From Streptomyces flaveolus (GTDB lineage: Bacteria > Actinomycetota > Actinomycetes > Streptomycetales > Streptomycetaceae), in the NCBI RefSeq assembly GCF_000716535.1, contig NZ_JNWV01000003.1, forward strand, positions 124,001 to 188,000: a stretch of 64,000 nt of DNA. Direction: 5' to 3'. Shown in pieces: positions 9,007 to 16,645 of the stretch. Position 1 is the stretch's first letter. Every line of letters begins with the position of its first letter. Made by a program: the position numbers and the translations under genes. Under the pieces are notes generated by a model. The model had not been told where the DNA came from. It did not search any database and saw only the letters and a list, made by a program, of their open reading frames with translations.

Positions 9007-11234
9007 CGACCGCGACGGCCATCGGACAGCCCCTCGACCGCGTCGACGGCCGGTCCAAGGTCACCGGCAGCGCCCGTTACTCCGCCGAGATACCGATCCC
9101 CGGCACGGCCTACGCCTGCCTGGTCGGGTCCCGGATCGCGAGCGGGCGCGTGACCGGGATCGACGCGAGCACCGCCCTGGCCGAGGACGGCGTGCTCGCC
9201 GTCCTCACCCATCAGAACCTGCCGAGGATCGCGGAGCAGCCGCCACTGACCCCCTCACTGGCCGGCACCGCGGCGCCCGGACAGACGTTCTTCCCCTTGC
9301 AGGACGACGTGATCCACTACGCGGGCCAGCACATCGCGATCGTCGTGGCGGACACCTGGGAGCGGGCCCAGCACGCGGCGAGCGTGCTGCGCGTCCGCTA
9401 CGAGGAGACGCAGCCGGTGATCACCCTCGATCAGGGCCGCGACCGGGCGTACGTGCCCGATCGCATCTTCGGCGGCTGGCTGCCGGGCCGGATCCGGCGC
9501 GGGGACGTCGAGGCGGGCCTGGCCGAGGCGGACGTACGGGTGGAGGCGACCTACACCTACGCCGCGAACCATCACAACCCCCTGGAGGCATCGAGCACCA
9601 CCGCCGCGTGGGACGCCGACGAGCTGGTGCTTCACGACTCGACCCAGGGCGTCAACGCCACGCAGATCACCGTCGCCCGGCTGCTCGGGACCCCGCTGTC
9701 GAAGATCCGGGTCGTCAGTCACCACGTGGGCGGAAGCTTCGGCTCCAAGGCCATGATCCACGACCATGCCGCGCTGGCCGCGCTGGCCGCCCGCGAGGTC
9801 GGCAGGCCGGTCAAGCTGGTGCTGACCCGCGAGCAGATGTTCACGTCGGTCGGGCACCGTGAGGAGCAGGAGCAGACCATCGCCCTGGGCGCGACGCGTG
9901 ACGGCCGGCTGACCGCGATCAGGCACCACAAGCTGTCGCCGACCTCGCACTTCGACGACTGGGCCGAGCCGTCGATCGGCGTCTCCTCGGAGATCTACGC
10001 CTGCCCGAACTTCGACGGCGTCTACCGGATCTTCCGGGCCAACACCATGACCCCGACGTTCATGCGGGCACCCGGCGAGGCGAGCGGCATGCTCGCGCTG
10101 GAGTGCGCGATGGACGAACTGGCCCAGGTACTCGGCATGGACCCGGTCGCCCTGCGCCTGCGCAACCACGCGGACGTCAGCCCCTCCTCGGGCCTGCCCT
10201 GGTCCAGCAGCGGCCTTCGCGAGTGCTACGAGCGGGGTGCCGCGCGCTTCGGCTGGGAGGGCCGCGACCCTCGGCCGGGTGTGCGCCGCGAGGGGAACTG
10301 GCTGATCGGCACGGGCATGGCCAGCGCCGGCTATCCGGTCGCCCCGCCCGCCAACCCGCAGCGCGCGCGTGCCCGCGTCTACGCCGACGGCACCGCGGTC
10401 GTCCAGGCCGCCACTCCCGACTTCGGCACGGGTGTCACCACGGTCATGACCCAGGTCGCCGCCGACGCCCTCGGCCTGCGGGTGGACCGCTGCCGGTTCG
10501 AGAACGGCGACACGGACCTGCCCAACATCGCGGCCGCGGTGGGCTCCGCGGGGGCGGGCATGATCAGCGCCGCCGTGCACAGTGCCGGGGTCGCGCTGCG
10601 CGACCAGCTCGTCCACCGGGCCGTCGCCGACGCCGGCTCCCCGCTGCACGGTGCCGACCCGCTCGACGTGGTCGTGCGGGACGGGGTGATGACCTCCGGG
10701 ACGGCCTCCGAGTCGTACGCCGGTCTGCTCCAGCGCACCTTCCAGCCCGACGCCGAGGCACTCGGCGTGTGGAGTCCGCCCGGCCAGGGCGCCGAGTTCG
10801 CGATGATGACGTTCGGGGCACAGTTCGCCGAGGTGGCCGTCGACCCGGAGCTGGGCCTGGTCCGGGTGCGGCGCATGACCGGGGCCTTCGCTCCCGGCCG
10901 GGTGCTCAACCCCAAGACGGCCCGGAGCCAGCTGATGGGCGGCATGCTCTGGGGGCTCGGCCAGGCGCTGCTGGAGGCCAACCACATGCATCCGCGCACC
11001 GGGCACTGGGCCAGTGCGAGCCTGGGCGAGTACCTGGTCGCCGTCAACGCGGACGCCCCCGACGTCGACGTGGAACTGGTCGAGGTCGGCGACAGCGTGG
11101 TGAATCCGTTGGGCGTCAAGGGCGTCGGGGAGATCGGTCAGGTGGGTGCCGCCGCCGCGATCGCGAACGCCGTCCGTCACGCGACCGGCCGCCGGGTGCG
11201 ACGGTTCCCGATCACCATCGAAGACCTGCTGTGA
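9003..11234 (+). CDS. paoC: molybdopterin-binding catalytic subunit of the aldehyde oxidoreductase
   Basis: The 743-aa large subunit holds the molybdenum cofactor and the substrate site. Family landmarks are IGQPLDRVDGRSKVTGSARY at the N-terminus, QGVNATQITVARLLG, the cofactor-binding GGSFGSKAM, MRAPGEASGMLALECAMDEL, and the C-terminal KGVGEIGQVGAAAAIANAV containing the Glu that acts as the catalytic base. Family members oxidise aldehydes or N-heterocycles to acids; PaoC-like enzymes prefer aromatic aldehydes. The ATG overlaps the paoB stop. No PaoD/XdhC-type maturation gene is next to it, so cofactor insertion must be encoded elsewhere. Confidence 0.94.
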   Translation: MTTATAIGQPLDRVDGRSKVTGSARYSAEIPIPGTAYACLVGSRIASGRVTGIDASTALAEDGVLAVLTHQNLPRIAEQPPLTPSLAGTAAPGQTFFPLQDDVIHYAGQHIAIVVADTWERAQHAASVLRVRYEETQPVITLDQGRDRAYVPDRIFGGWLPGRIRRGDVEAGLAEADVRVEATYTYAANHHNPLEASSTTAAWDADELVLHDSTQGVNATQITVARLLGTPLSKIRVVSHHVGGSFGSKAMIHDHAALAALAAREVGRPVKLVLTREQMFTSVGHREEQEQTIALGATRDGRLTAIRHHKLSPTSHFDDWAEPSIGVSSEIYACPNFDGVYRIFRANTMTPTFMRAPGEASGMLALECAMDELAQVLGMDPVALRLRNHADVSPSSGLPWSSSGLRECYERGAARFGWEGRDPRPGVRREGNWLIGTGMASAGYPVAPPANPQRARARVYADGTAVVQAATPDFGTGVTTVMTQVAADALGLRVDRCRFENGDTDLPNIAAAVGSAGAGMISAAVHSAGVALRDQLVHRAVADAGSPLHGADPLDVVVRDGVMTSGTASESYAGLLQRTFQPDAEALGVWSPPGQGAEFAMMTFGAQFAEVAVDPELGLVRVRRMTGAFAPGRVLNPKTARSQLMGGMLWGLGQALLEANHMHPRTGHWASASLGEYLVAVNADAPDVDVELVEVGDSVVNPLGVKGVGEIGQVGAAAAIANAVRHATGRRVRRFPITIEDLL

Positions 11235-11268
11235 CGTCCGGCTGCGCCGGGCCGCGCGGCTGCGTCCC

Positions 11269-12417
11269 TCAGCCGGCGGCGAGCGCTCCGTCGCGTTGTA
11301 CGACCATCATGGCCATGTCGTCGTGGACCAGGCCGCCGGCGTGGTCGCGCAGGTCGGCGACGATCTCCCGCAGGAGCGGGCCGGGGGCGAGCTCGGACCA
11401 CTTCGCGAGGCGTTCGGCGAGCGGGTAGAACGCGCCGTCGCTGTCGCGGGTCTCGGTGACGCCGTCGGTGTAGAGCAGGATCCTGTCCCCGTCGTGGAAG
11501 GGGAAGGTCGCCGCCGTGTACGCCGTGCTGTCGGACAGGGCGCCCAGACCGAGCGGCGGCGCCGGGTCGGTGACATGCAGGGCGGTCGCGGTCCCGGACG
11601 AGCGGCACAGCAGGAGGGGCGGCGGATGCCCGCAGCTGATCATGTGCACCACGGGCTGGTCGTCCGGGATGTCGAGCACCACGGCGGTCACGAAGCGTTC
11701 CCCGACGTCCGGGTCGACTTCCGAGAACTCGTTGAGGCCCCAGTGGACGGCGTCCTCCACGTAGGCGACGAGTTCCGGCAGCGGGACGGGGCGGTGGGCG
11801 ACGGCGCGGAAGGCGCCCAGCACGATGGCGGTGTCGCTGATGGAGGCGAGGCCCTTCCCGCGGACGTCCCCGATGACCAGGCGGGTGGAGCGGGAGGTCC
11901 GGGCCGCGGCGTAGAGGTCCCCGCCGATGTAGGTGTCGGCCTCGGCGCTGTGGTATTCGCTGGCGAGGGACAGTGGTCCGGCGCGCGTGGGGAGCGGACG
12001 CAGGACGACACGTTGTGCGGTGTCCGAGACGGCACGCGCTCTGAGCAGTTCCCGTCCGCGCCGGTCCCGCAGGTGGGTGAAGGCGACCAGCAGCACGCAG
12101 AGCGCCGCGAGCGTGCACAGTTCGACCAGCACGCTCTCGGTGACGAGGGTTCCCCGCTCCGTGCCGGCGGCGATCAGCGCGAGGACGGCGAGTGCGCCGA
12201 CCAGCGACGTGGCTCTCGGGCCGTAGGCCATGGCGGTGAACGCGGTGGCGACGACCAGGAGGTGGGCGAGATGGATGTCCGGCGGCAGGAACGCGTCGGC
12301 TGTCGGGATGGCGATGACCAGCAGCAACGGGACGGTCAGCCAGAGCGGGTGGGGTGATCCCCGGTTCCAGGCCGGCAGGACCTCGGTGGTGGATGTCTTC
12401 GTCGTCGCAGCCGTCAC
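11269..12417 (-). CDS. membrane-bound PP2C/SpoIIE-type serine/threonine phosphatase
   Basis: The 382-aa product begins with about four hydrophobic spans (residues 20-120) and a short linker. A C-terminal SpoIIE/RsbU PP2C domain follows (about 160-375) with the metal-binding signatures GGDLYAA, LVIGDVRGKGL, SCGHPPPLLL, LLYTDGVTE and DDMAMMVV. Such enzymes dephosphorylate anti-anti-sigma (STAS) proteins and so release anti-sigma factors. The GTG start overlaps the upstream TetR stop by 4 nt, so the two are coupled. A close paralogue with the same architecture lies at 58591-59736. Confidence 0.88.
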   Translation of the reverse strand: MTAATTKTSTTEVLPAWNRGSPHPLWLTVPLLLVIAIPTADAFLPPDIHLAHLLVVATAFTAMAYGPRATSLVGALAVLALIAAGTERGTLVTESVLVELCTLAALCVLLVAFTHLRDRRGRELLRARAVSDTAQRVVLRPLPTRAGPLSLASEYHSAEADTYIGGDLYAAARTSRSTRLVIGDVRGKGLASISDTAIVLGAFRAVAHRPVPLPELVAYVEDAVHWGLNEFSEVDPDVGERFVTAVVLDIPDDQPVVHMISCGHPPPLLLCRSSGTATALHVTDPAPPLGLGALSDSTAYTAATFPFHDGDRILLYTDGVTETRDSDGAFYPLAERLAKWSELAPGPLLREIVADLRDHAGGLVHDDMAMMVVQRDGALAAG

Positions 12418-13193
12418 GTCGTGCTCCGGTCCGGGGTGCGGGATCCGTTACCGCAGGAACCGTCGGTGCGGGGTCCGTCGGTGCGGGATCCAAGTGTGGC
12501 GCCGTCGTCGATGAGCCGGGTGAGCCATTCGGCCAGCAACGCTCGTTCCGCGGGTGTGAACGATCGCGGAGGGTCGCAACGCAGCAGCGCCGCCAGGGTG
12601 GTGGCGGCCCGCTGCGTGCCGGCCGACGGGGATGTGTCGCCCGCGGACGCCTCCGGCGTCAGGACCCCCGCCAGCACCACGTCCCTGACCCGCGCCGACA
12701 GGTCGGTGTCGGGCCGCGTGCCGGGCCGGGTCAGCAGGGTGAGGGCGACACCGGTGTTCGCGGCGATCACGATGTCGGCCGCCCGGTCCGGCTCGACGGC
12801 GAGACACCCGGCCTGTGCCACGCGCTCCAGCGTGGCGTGCAGCAGCGCGTGCATCTCGTCGATCGCCTTGGGTACGCAGGCCGGCCCCGGGTCGGCCATC
12901 AGGCGGTACAGATTGGGATGCTCCAGGGCGAACTGAGTGTGCTGGTCCCAGCCCCGCCGTAGGTCCGCGACCGGGTCGGCGGTCGGCTCGGCGGCCCGTT
13001 TGGCGACCAGATACCGGGCGAACCCCTGATCCACGACAGCGGCCAGGAGGCTGTCCTTGTCGCCGAAGAGGCGGTAGATGACAGGCTGCCGCACACCCGC
13101 CTTCTCGGCGACGCCTCGGGTGGCCACGTCACCGGTGGGTGACGCCTCCAGCAGTTCGGTCGCCGCCTCAAGGATCAGCGATCTATTGCTCAT
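12414..13193 (-). CDS. TetR/AcrR family transcriptional regulator
   Basis: The 259-aa product has an N-terminal helix-turn-helix (SLILEAATELLEA, VATRGVAEKAGVRQPVIYRLFGDKDSLLAAV). The C-terminal ligand domain (about 75-225) is of the usual TetR size. A short low-complexity tail of Ser/Arg/Thr/Asp/Gly follows from about 230. It lies 4 nt downstream of the DUF6081-like gene and overlaps the PP2C gene by 4 nt, so the three form an operon. A TATC-N3-GATA dyad sits just upstream of its ATG and could be its own operator. No Shine-Dalgarno is evident, which suggests translational coupling. Confidence 0.9.
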   Translation of the reverse strand: MSNRSLILEAATELLEASPTGDVATRGVAEKAGVRQPVIYRLFGDKDSLLAAVVDQGFARYLVAKRAAEPTADPVADLRRGWDQHTQFALEHPNLYRLMADPGPACVPKAIDEMHALLHATLERVAQAGCLAVEPDRAADIVIAANTGVALTLLTRPGTRPDTDLSARVRDVVLAGVLTPEASAGDTSPSAGTQRAATTLAALLRCDPPRSFTPAERALLAEWLTRLIDDGATLGSRTDGPRTDGSCGNGSRTPDRSTT

Positions 13194-13195
13194 GT

Positions 13196-13206
13196 TATCA
13201 ACGATA
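13196..13206. promoter_or_regulatory. candidate TetR operator (TATC-N3-GATA dyad) in an AT-rich block
   Basis: TATCAACGATA forms a small dyad 3 nt upstream of the TetR start and overlaps the end of the preceding gene. The adjoining bases up to about 13250 are strikingly AT-rich for this genome and encode the last residues of that gene. This suggests an internal regulatory region. Confidence 0.35.
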
Positions 13207-13728
13207 CCGGAGGTTATTTAATCCGAACATACTTATCTTTTTCCAGATTTCCGCCCGCGTCGGCGGGGACAGCGGTTCAGCGAAGAGCTCGGCGACCAGC
13301 TGTTCGTGGACGGTCTTTCCGTCAAGCTGCCAGGTGACCCGTCCGGCGGCGGTGTCGATGGTGATCTCGCAGTGGTGGAGCTGTCCGGGCGCCGCGGAAG
13401 GGCTGTACAGCGGGTCGCTCACCACGCGGGTGAAGGGTGAGGTCACCCCGGGGTACGGCAGGCGTTCGGTGATCGCGAACGCGGTCTCGCCGCTGGTGCA
13501 GAGGTCGTAGACCCAGCCGTTGACCGGATCGCAGAGCACGAAGGCCGCGAAGCCGTCGCGGTGGTCGTACGGCGTCGCGTTGATCGCCTCGGCTGCGATC
13601 GAGGCGGAGAAGCTGAGCCTGCCGGCCTCGGGCAAGGTGAAGTCCTCGGTGGAGAGCACGAGGAACTTGCAGTTGTCGGCCGTCTGGACGGGGTGGCTCT
13701 GGGTGAACCGGTCGACGGCGATCCGCAC
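13198..13728 (-). CDS. DUF6081-like protein, possibly missing its true 5' end; TTA codon near the 3' end
   Basis: This 176-aa ORF reads as the body of a DUF6081-type lectin-like protein (FTQSHPVQTADNCKFLVLST, DGFAAFVLCDPVNGWVYD, CEITIDTAAGRVTWQLDG). The homologous reading continues upstream in frame (PLPDGTTFVADEPGANV, to about 13800) with no ATG, GTG or TTG. An adjacent frame starting at TTG 13904 covers the expected N-terminus, so a frameshift near 13800 is likely. The GTG at 13728 is the only start in the current frame. A TTA leucine codon (plus-strand 13219-13221) makes it a potential bldA target. It is first in an operon with TetR and PP2C. Function is unknown. Confidence 0.5.
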   Translation of the reverse strand: MRIAVDRFTQSHPVQTADNCKFLVLSTEDFTLPEAGRLSFSASIAAEAINATPYDHRDGFAAFVLCDPVNGWVYDLCTSGETAFAITERLPYPGVTSPFTRVVSDPLYSPSAAPGQLHHCEITIDTAAGRVTWQLDGKTVHEQLVAELFAEPLSPPTRAEIWKKISMFGLNNLRYR

Positions 13729-13899
13729 ACCACCATCGCCGACCGTGACGTTGGCTCCCGGCTCGTCAGCGACGAACGTCGTGCCGTCCGGGAGTGGGTC
13801 TTTCCCTTCGCGCTGACGATCTGGCCGTGATGGGCGTCGAAGCGGGCGGTCTGCACGAGCCGCCCGACGCCACAGTTCACTTTTGGCCAGGGGTCAGAG

Positions 13900-13972
13900 G
13901 ACAACCAGTGCCCTCCGCGACGGTGGGACGGCCAGTACCAGGCGAAACGGCTGTCCGGCGGACACCATGGTC
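13900..13972 (-). repeat. 73-bp inverted copy of the regulator-SDR control region (copy 2)
   Basis: Read on the minus strand these 73 bases align without gaps to 15055-15127 with 64 identities. The copy precedes the DUF6081-like gene in the same orientation as the other copy precedes the SDR gene. The region 13729-14173 otherwise holds no recognisable gene. It also contains a short imperfect direct repeat, GGGGACCTCTACGCGGAGC at 14005-14023 and again at 14139-14158. Confidence 0.85.
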
Positions 13973-14173
13973 AAGTGGGCGGAACCGGCCCGGCTCGCAG
14001 GGCTGGGGACCTCTACGCGGAGCCGCCCGGCGCAGTCGCCGACGAATCCGCTGACCATGCAGGAGACCCACGGGAACGCCCCGGACAAGACCGACCAGGA
14101 GTGCACCCACGCTGCTGTTCCGGGAGGGCGCTGCGGCCGGGGACCTCAACGCGGAAGCAAGACGGCCCGATCG

Positions 14174-15052
14174 TCACGACGGGGACAACAGACCGGGCCC
14201 CGAAGGCGAGGGGCCGTCGGCGCGGACGCCGTTCGTGACCCGCAGGAACTCCAGCTTTTCCGCGTCGGCGGAACCCGCGGCCACCGTGTAGACGACGAGC
14301 CGGACGTCGCAGCCCGGGACGGTGAGCACGTCGCAGTCGCACGTCACCTCGCCGACCTGGGGGTGGACGATGGTCTTGCGGGCCGAGACGTGCGGACCGA
14401 CCGCGCCCTCGTCCCACAGCCGGGAGAACTCCGCGCTGGTGGACCGCAGTTCCTCGACAAGGGCGGCCAGGCCACGGTCGCGCGGGTAGTTGACGAGAGC
14501 CGTGCGCAGGTCGGCGACGAGGGCGGGGCTGAGGGCGTCGTCTTCCTGGAGCACGGGCCAGGCCGCGAGCCCTGAGGGCGCTGCGGTGAAGACCGCCCGC
14601 ACCAGGTTCCGCTCGTCGTGTGTCCGTGCGCCGGGGTCGCCCAGCAGCGCCGCCCAGGCGGGAGTCCAGGACAGCAAGGTCCAGTCGGCGCTGAACACAC
14701 CCACGGGGAACTCGCCGAGGCGAGCCAGCATCCGTTGGACCCCGGCTGGAACATGCGTGGAGATCGTCCCCTCCTGGGGAGGGAGGAGGCCGGCCAGCCG
14801 GTAGGCGTGATCGCGTTCCATGGGCTGCAGCTGCAGAGCCCTGGCCAGGCTCGCGACGACCTGTGCGGAAGGGCTCGTGGCGCGCCCCTGCTCCAGCCGC
14901 ACCACGTAGTCGACCGACAGTCCCGCGAGTTCGGCCAGTTCCTCGCGTCGCAACCCCAGCGCACGTCGTCCGGGCCGCGAAGTCCGCCCGACGTCGAGGG
15001 GAGAGAGCCGGTCGCGCCAGCGGCGCAATGCCGTACCCAGGGTTTCGTCCAC
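14174..15052 (-). CDS. MmyB-like helix-turn-helix transcriptional regulator
   Basis: The 292-aa product has an N-terminal XRE helix-turn-helix (LRREELAELAGLSVDYVVRL) and a C-terminal ligand-binding region of the MmyB-like type (about 110-280; TLLSWTPAWAALLGDP, RNLVRAVF, HPQVGEVTCDCDVLTVPGCD). Regulators of this class usually control a divergent oxidoreductase and themselves, as here: the SDR gene starts 102 nt away on the other strand. The shared region contains the 73-bp element also copied at 13900-13972. The ATG at 15052 is consistent with family N-termini (MDETLGTALRRWRDRL). Confidence 0.93.
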   Translation of the reverse strand: MDETLGTALRRWRDRLSPLDVGRTSRPGRRALGLRREELAELAGLSVDYVVRLEQGRATSPSAQVVASLARALQLQPMERDHAYRLAGLLPPQEGTISTHVPAGVQRMLARLGEFPVGVFSADWTLLSWTPAWAALLGDPGARTHDERNLVRAVFTAAPSGLAAWPVLQEDDALSPALVADLRTALVNYPRDRGLAALVEELRSTSAEFSRLWDEGAVGPHVSARKTIVHPQVGEVTCDCDVLTVPGCDVRLVVYTVAAGSADAEKLEFLRVTNGVRADGPSPSGPGLLSPS

Positions 15053-15054
15053 GC

Positions 15055-15127
15055 GACCATTGTGTCCGCCGGAGAGCCGTCGTGCCTGGTACTGGCTGTC
15101 CTACCGTCGCAGGGGGCACTGGTTGTC
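15055..15127. promoter_or_regulatory. control region between the MmyB-like regulator and SDR genes (73-bp element, copy 1)
   Basis: This block fills most of the 102-nt divergent spacer. It contains the spaced direct repeats ACTGGCTGTC (15091-15100) and ACTGGTTGTC (15118-15127), which are largely kept in copy 2 (ACTGGCCGTC and ACTGGTTGTC). They are candidate half-sites for the adjacent regulator. Confidence 0.6.
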
Positions 15128-15154
15128 GTCGTAGCACGGGCCGACAGTGAACCC

Positions 15155-15850
15155 ATGACCACAACATTCATCACAGGAGCCAACAAGTCCCTCGGGTACG
15201 AGACCGCCCGCCGCTTGATCGAGGCCGGCCACACCGTCCTCGTCGGCGCTCGTGATCCAGAGCGCGGCCAGGCGGCCGCCGACGCGCTCGGCGCCCGTTT
15301 CGTCCAGATCGATGTGACGGACGACGCGTCGGTGGCCGCGGCCGCCGCCGACGTCGAGGCCCGCGAGGGCGGCATCGACGTCCTGATCAACAACGCCGGT
15401 GTTCTCGGGACGCACAGCCCCGCCGACCAGATCACCGCCGCCGACGCGAGCGAGGTGTTCGAGGTCAACGTCGTGGGGATCGTCCGGGTGACGCACGCGT
15501 TCCTGCCTCTGCTGCGCAAGTCCGCGAACCCTGTCATCGTCAATGTGTCCAGCGGTATGGGGTCGTTCGCGGCCACCCATGACCCCGAGCGCGTCGAGGG
15601 CCGGGCCGTCGCACCGCTCTACACGGCGTCGAAGGCCGCCGTGACCATGCTGACCACGCAGTACGCGAAGTCCTTGCCGGACGTGAAGGTGAACGCGGCC
15701 GACCCGGGCTACACCGCGACCGACTTCAACGGGCACAGCGGACCGCAGACGGTGACCGAGGGGACCGACGCGATCGTCGGACTCGCCACCATCGGGTCGG
15801 ACGGCCCGACCGGAACCTTCCGTGACCGTCACGGTGAGATGCCTTGGTGA
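15155..15850 (+). CDS. short-chain dehydrogenase/reductase
   Basis: This 231-aa classical SDR has a Rossmann fold. The cofactor motif near the N-terminus reads TGANKSLGYE. The NNAG motif is LINNAGVLG, the catalytic Ser lies in IVNVSSGMGS, and YTASKAA carries Tyr and Lys. An Arg after beta-2 (GARDPERG) suggests NADPH preference. ATG 15155 lies about 27 nt downstream of the shared control element. The gene is divergent from an MmyB-like regulator that probably represses it. Substrate cannot be inferred. Confidence 0.94.
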   Translation: MTTTFITGANKSLGYETARRLIEAGHTVLVGARDPERGQAAADALGARFVQIDVTDDASVAAAAADVEAREGGIDVLINNAGVLGTHSPADQITAADASEVFEVNVVGIVRVTHAFLPLLRKSANPVIVNVSSGMGSFAATHDPERVEGRAVAPLYTASKAAVTMLTTQYAKSLPDVKVNAADPGYTATDFNGHSGPQTVTEGTDAIVGLATIGSDGPTGTFRDRHGEMPW

Positions 15851-15899
15851 TCCAGTGATCCACCTCTGAATCCGGGCGCGCCCGGCAGGAAGGAGGGTT

Positions 15900-16348
15900 A
15901 TGACACTCGTTATAGACCGGGGTAGGCTCAGCTCGCCGAGACACTGACGGACGCCGTGCTCGTGCCCGAGGTCGACCAGTTCGCCCCGGCCGCGCGGGTC
16001 GGATTCCAGGTGCACTTCACCGAGCGGGAGCCCGACATGATGGCCGTCGGCGGCCGGCTGCTGGCGGATGCGGGACCGGCCGCCGACGCGATGGTGATCG
16101 ACGTCACGGTGATGGACGGCGACTGGCGCCAGGAAGTCCGCGCCGAGGTCCTCAAGCGCGTCCTGGCCGCGATGGCCGACGCCTGCGGTCCGGCGGAGCC
16201 GTCGCCGGCCTGGTGGGTCACCTTCCGCGTGATCGACGAGGGCAGCTGGGGCTCGCGCGGCGCCGTGCTGTCCGTCCTCTCCCTCCTCGACAGCGGCGTG
16301 TTCACCGAGGAGAAGGCCGAGGCCGTCCGCACCGCGCTCAGCGCGTGA
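15900..16348 (+). pseudogene. frameshifted tautomerase-like gene remnant
   Basis: A strong ribosome site (GGAAGGAGGG) precedes ATG 15900, which reads MTLVIDRGRLSS and stops within 16 codons. The neighbouring frame, open from 15926, reads AQLAETLTDAVLVPEV and then GFQVHFTER, VIDVTVMDGDW and PAWWVTFRVIDEGSWG, resembling larger tautomerase-superfamily proteins. Joining the pieces needs a frameshift near 15920-15935. The joined protein would also have Thr rather than the catalytic Pro after the initiator Met. The later frame could be translated from GTG 15956 as a 130-aa fragment, but it would lack the catalytic N-terminus. It lies 49 nt downstream of the SDR gene and was probably its operon partner. 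Confidence 0.6.
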
Positions 16349-16354
16349 GAAGCG

Positions 16355-16401
16355 CGCGGCCGGCGCCCCGCGCTCGCCGCGTGGGGCGCCGGCCGCGTTG
16401 T
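16355..16401 (+). terminator. GC-rich hairpin terminator
   Basis: A perfect 15-bp stem (16355-16369 with 16383-16397) encloses a 13-nt loop and is followed by TTGTTTG. It lies just after the tautomerase remnant. Confidence 0.85.
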
Positions 16402-16645
16402 TTGATCACGGCACGTCCAGGAAGGAACTGGCCGGCTGAACTGTCCGGGGGTTCACGGATTGCACCCGCCACCGCGGTGAGCGGGCTCACCCGGGCGGGC
16501 GCACCCGGTCCCGCCGTCCGTGGCATGCGCGGTGGTCCGTCGTTCGGCAGCAGTGTGATGTTTCGCATGCGACGTGATGGACCGGGGGCCGGCGGGCAAC
16601 GTACCCCTTCATGCCCCACGCGAACCCCCTGCGGCAGGTGATGTG

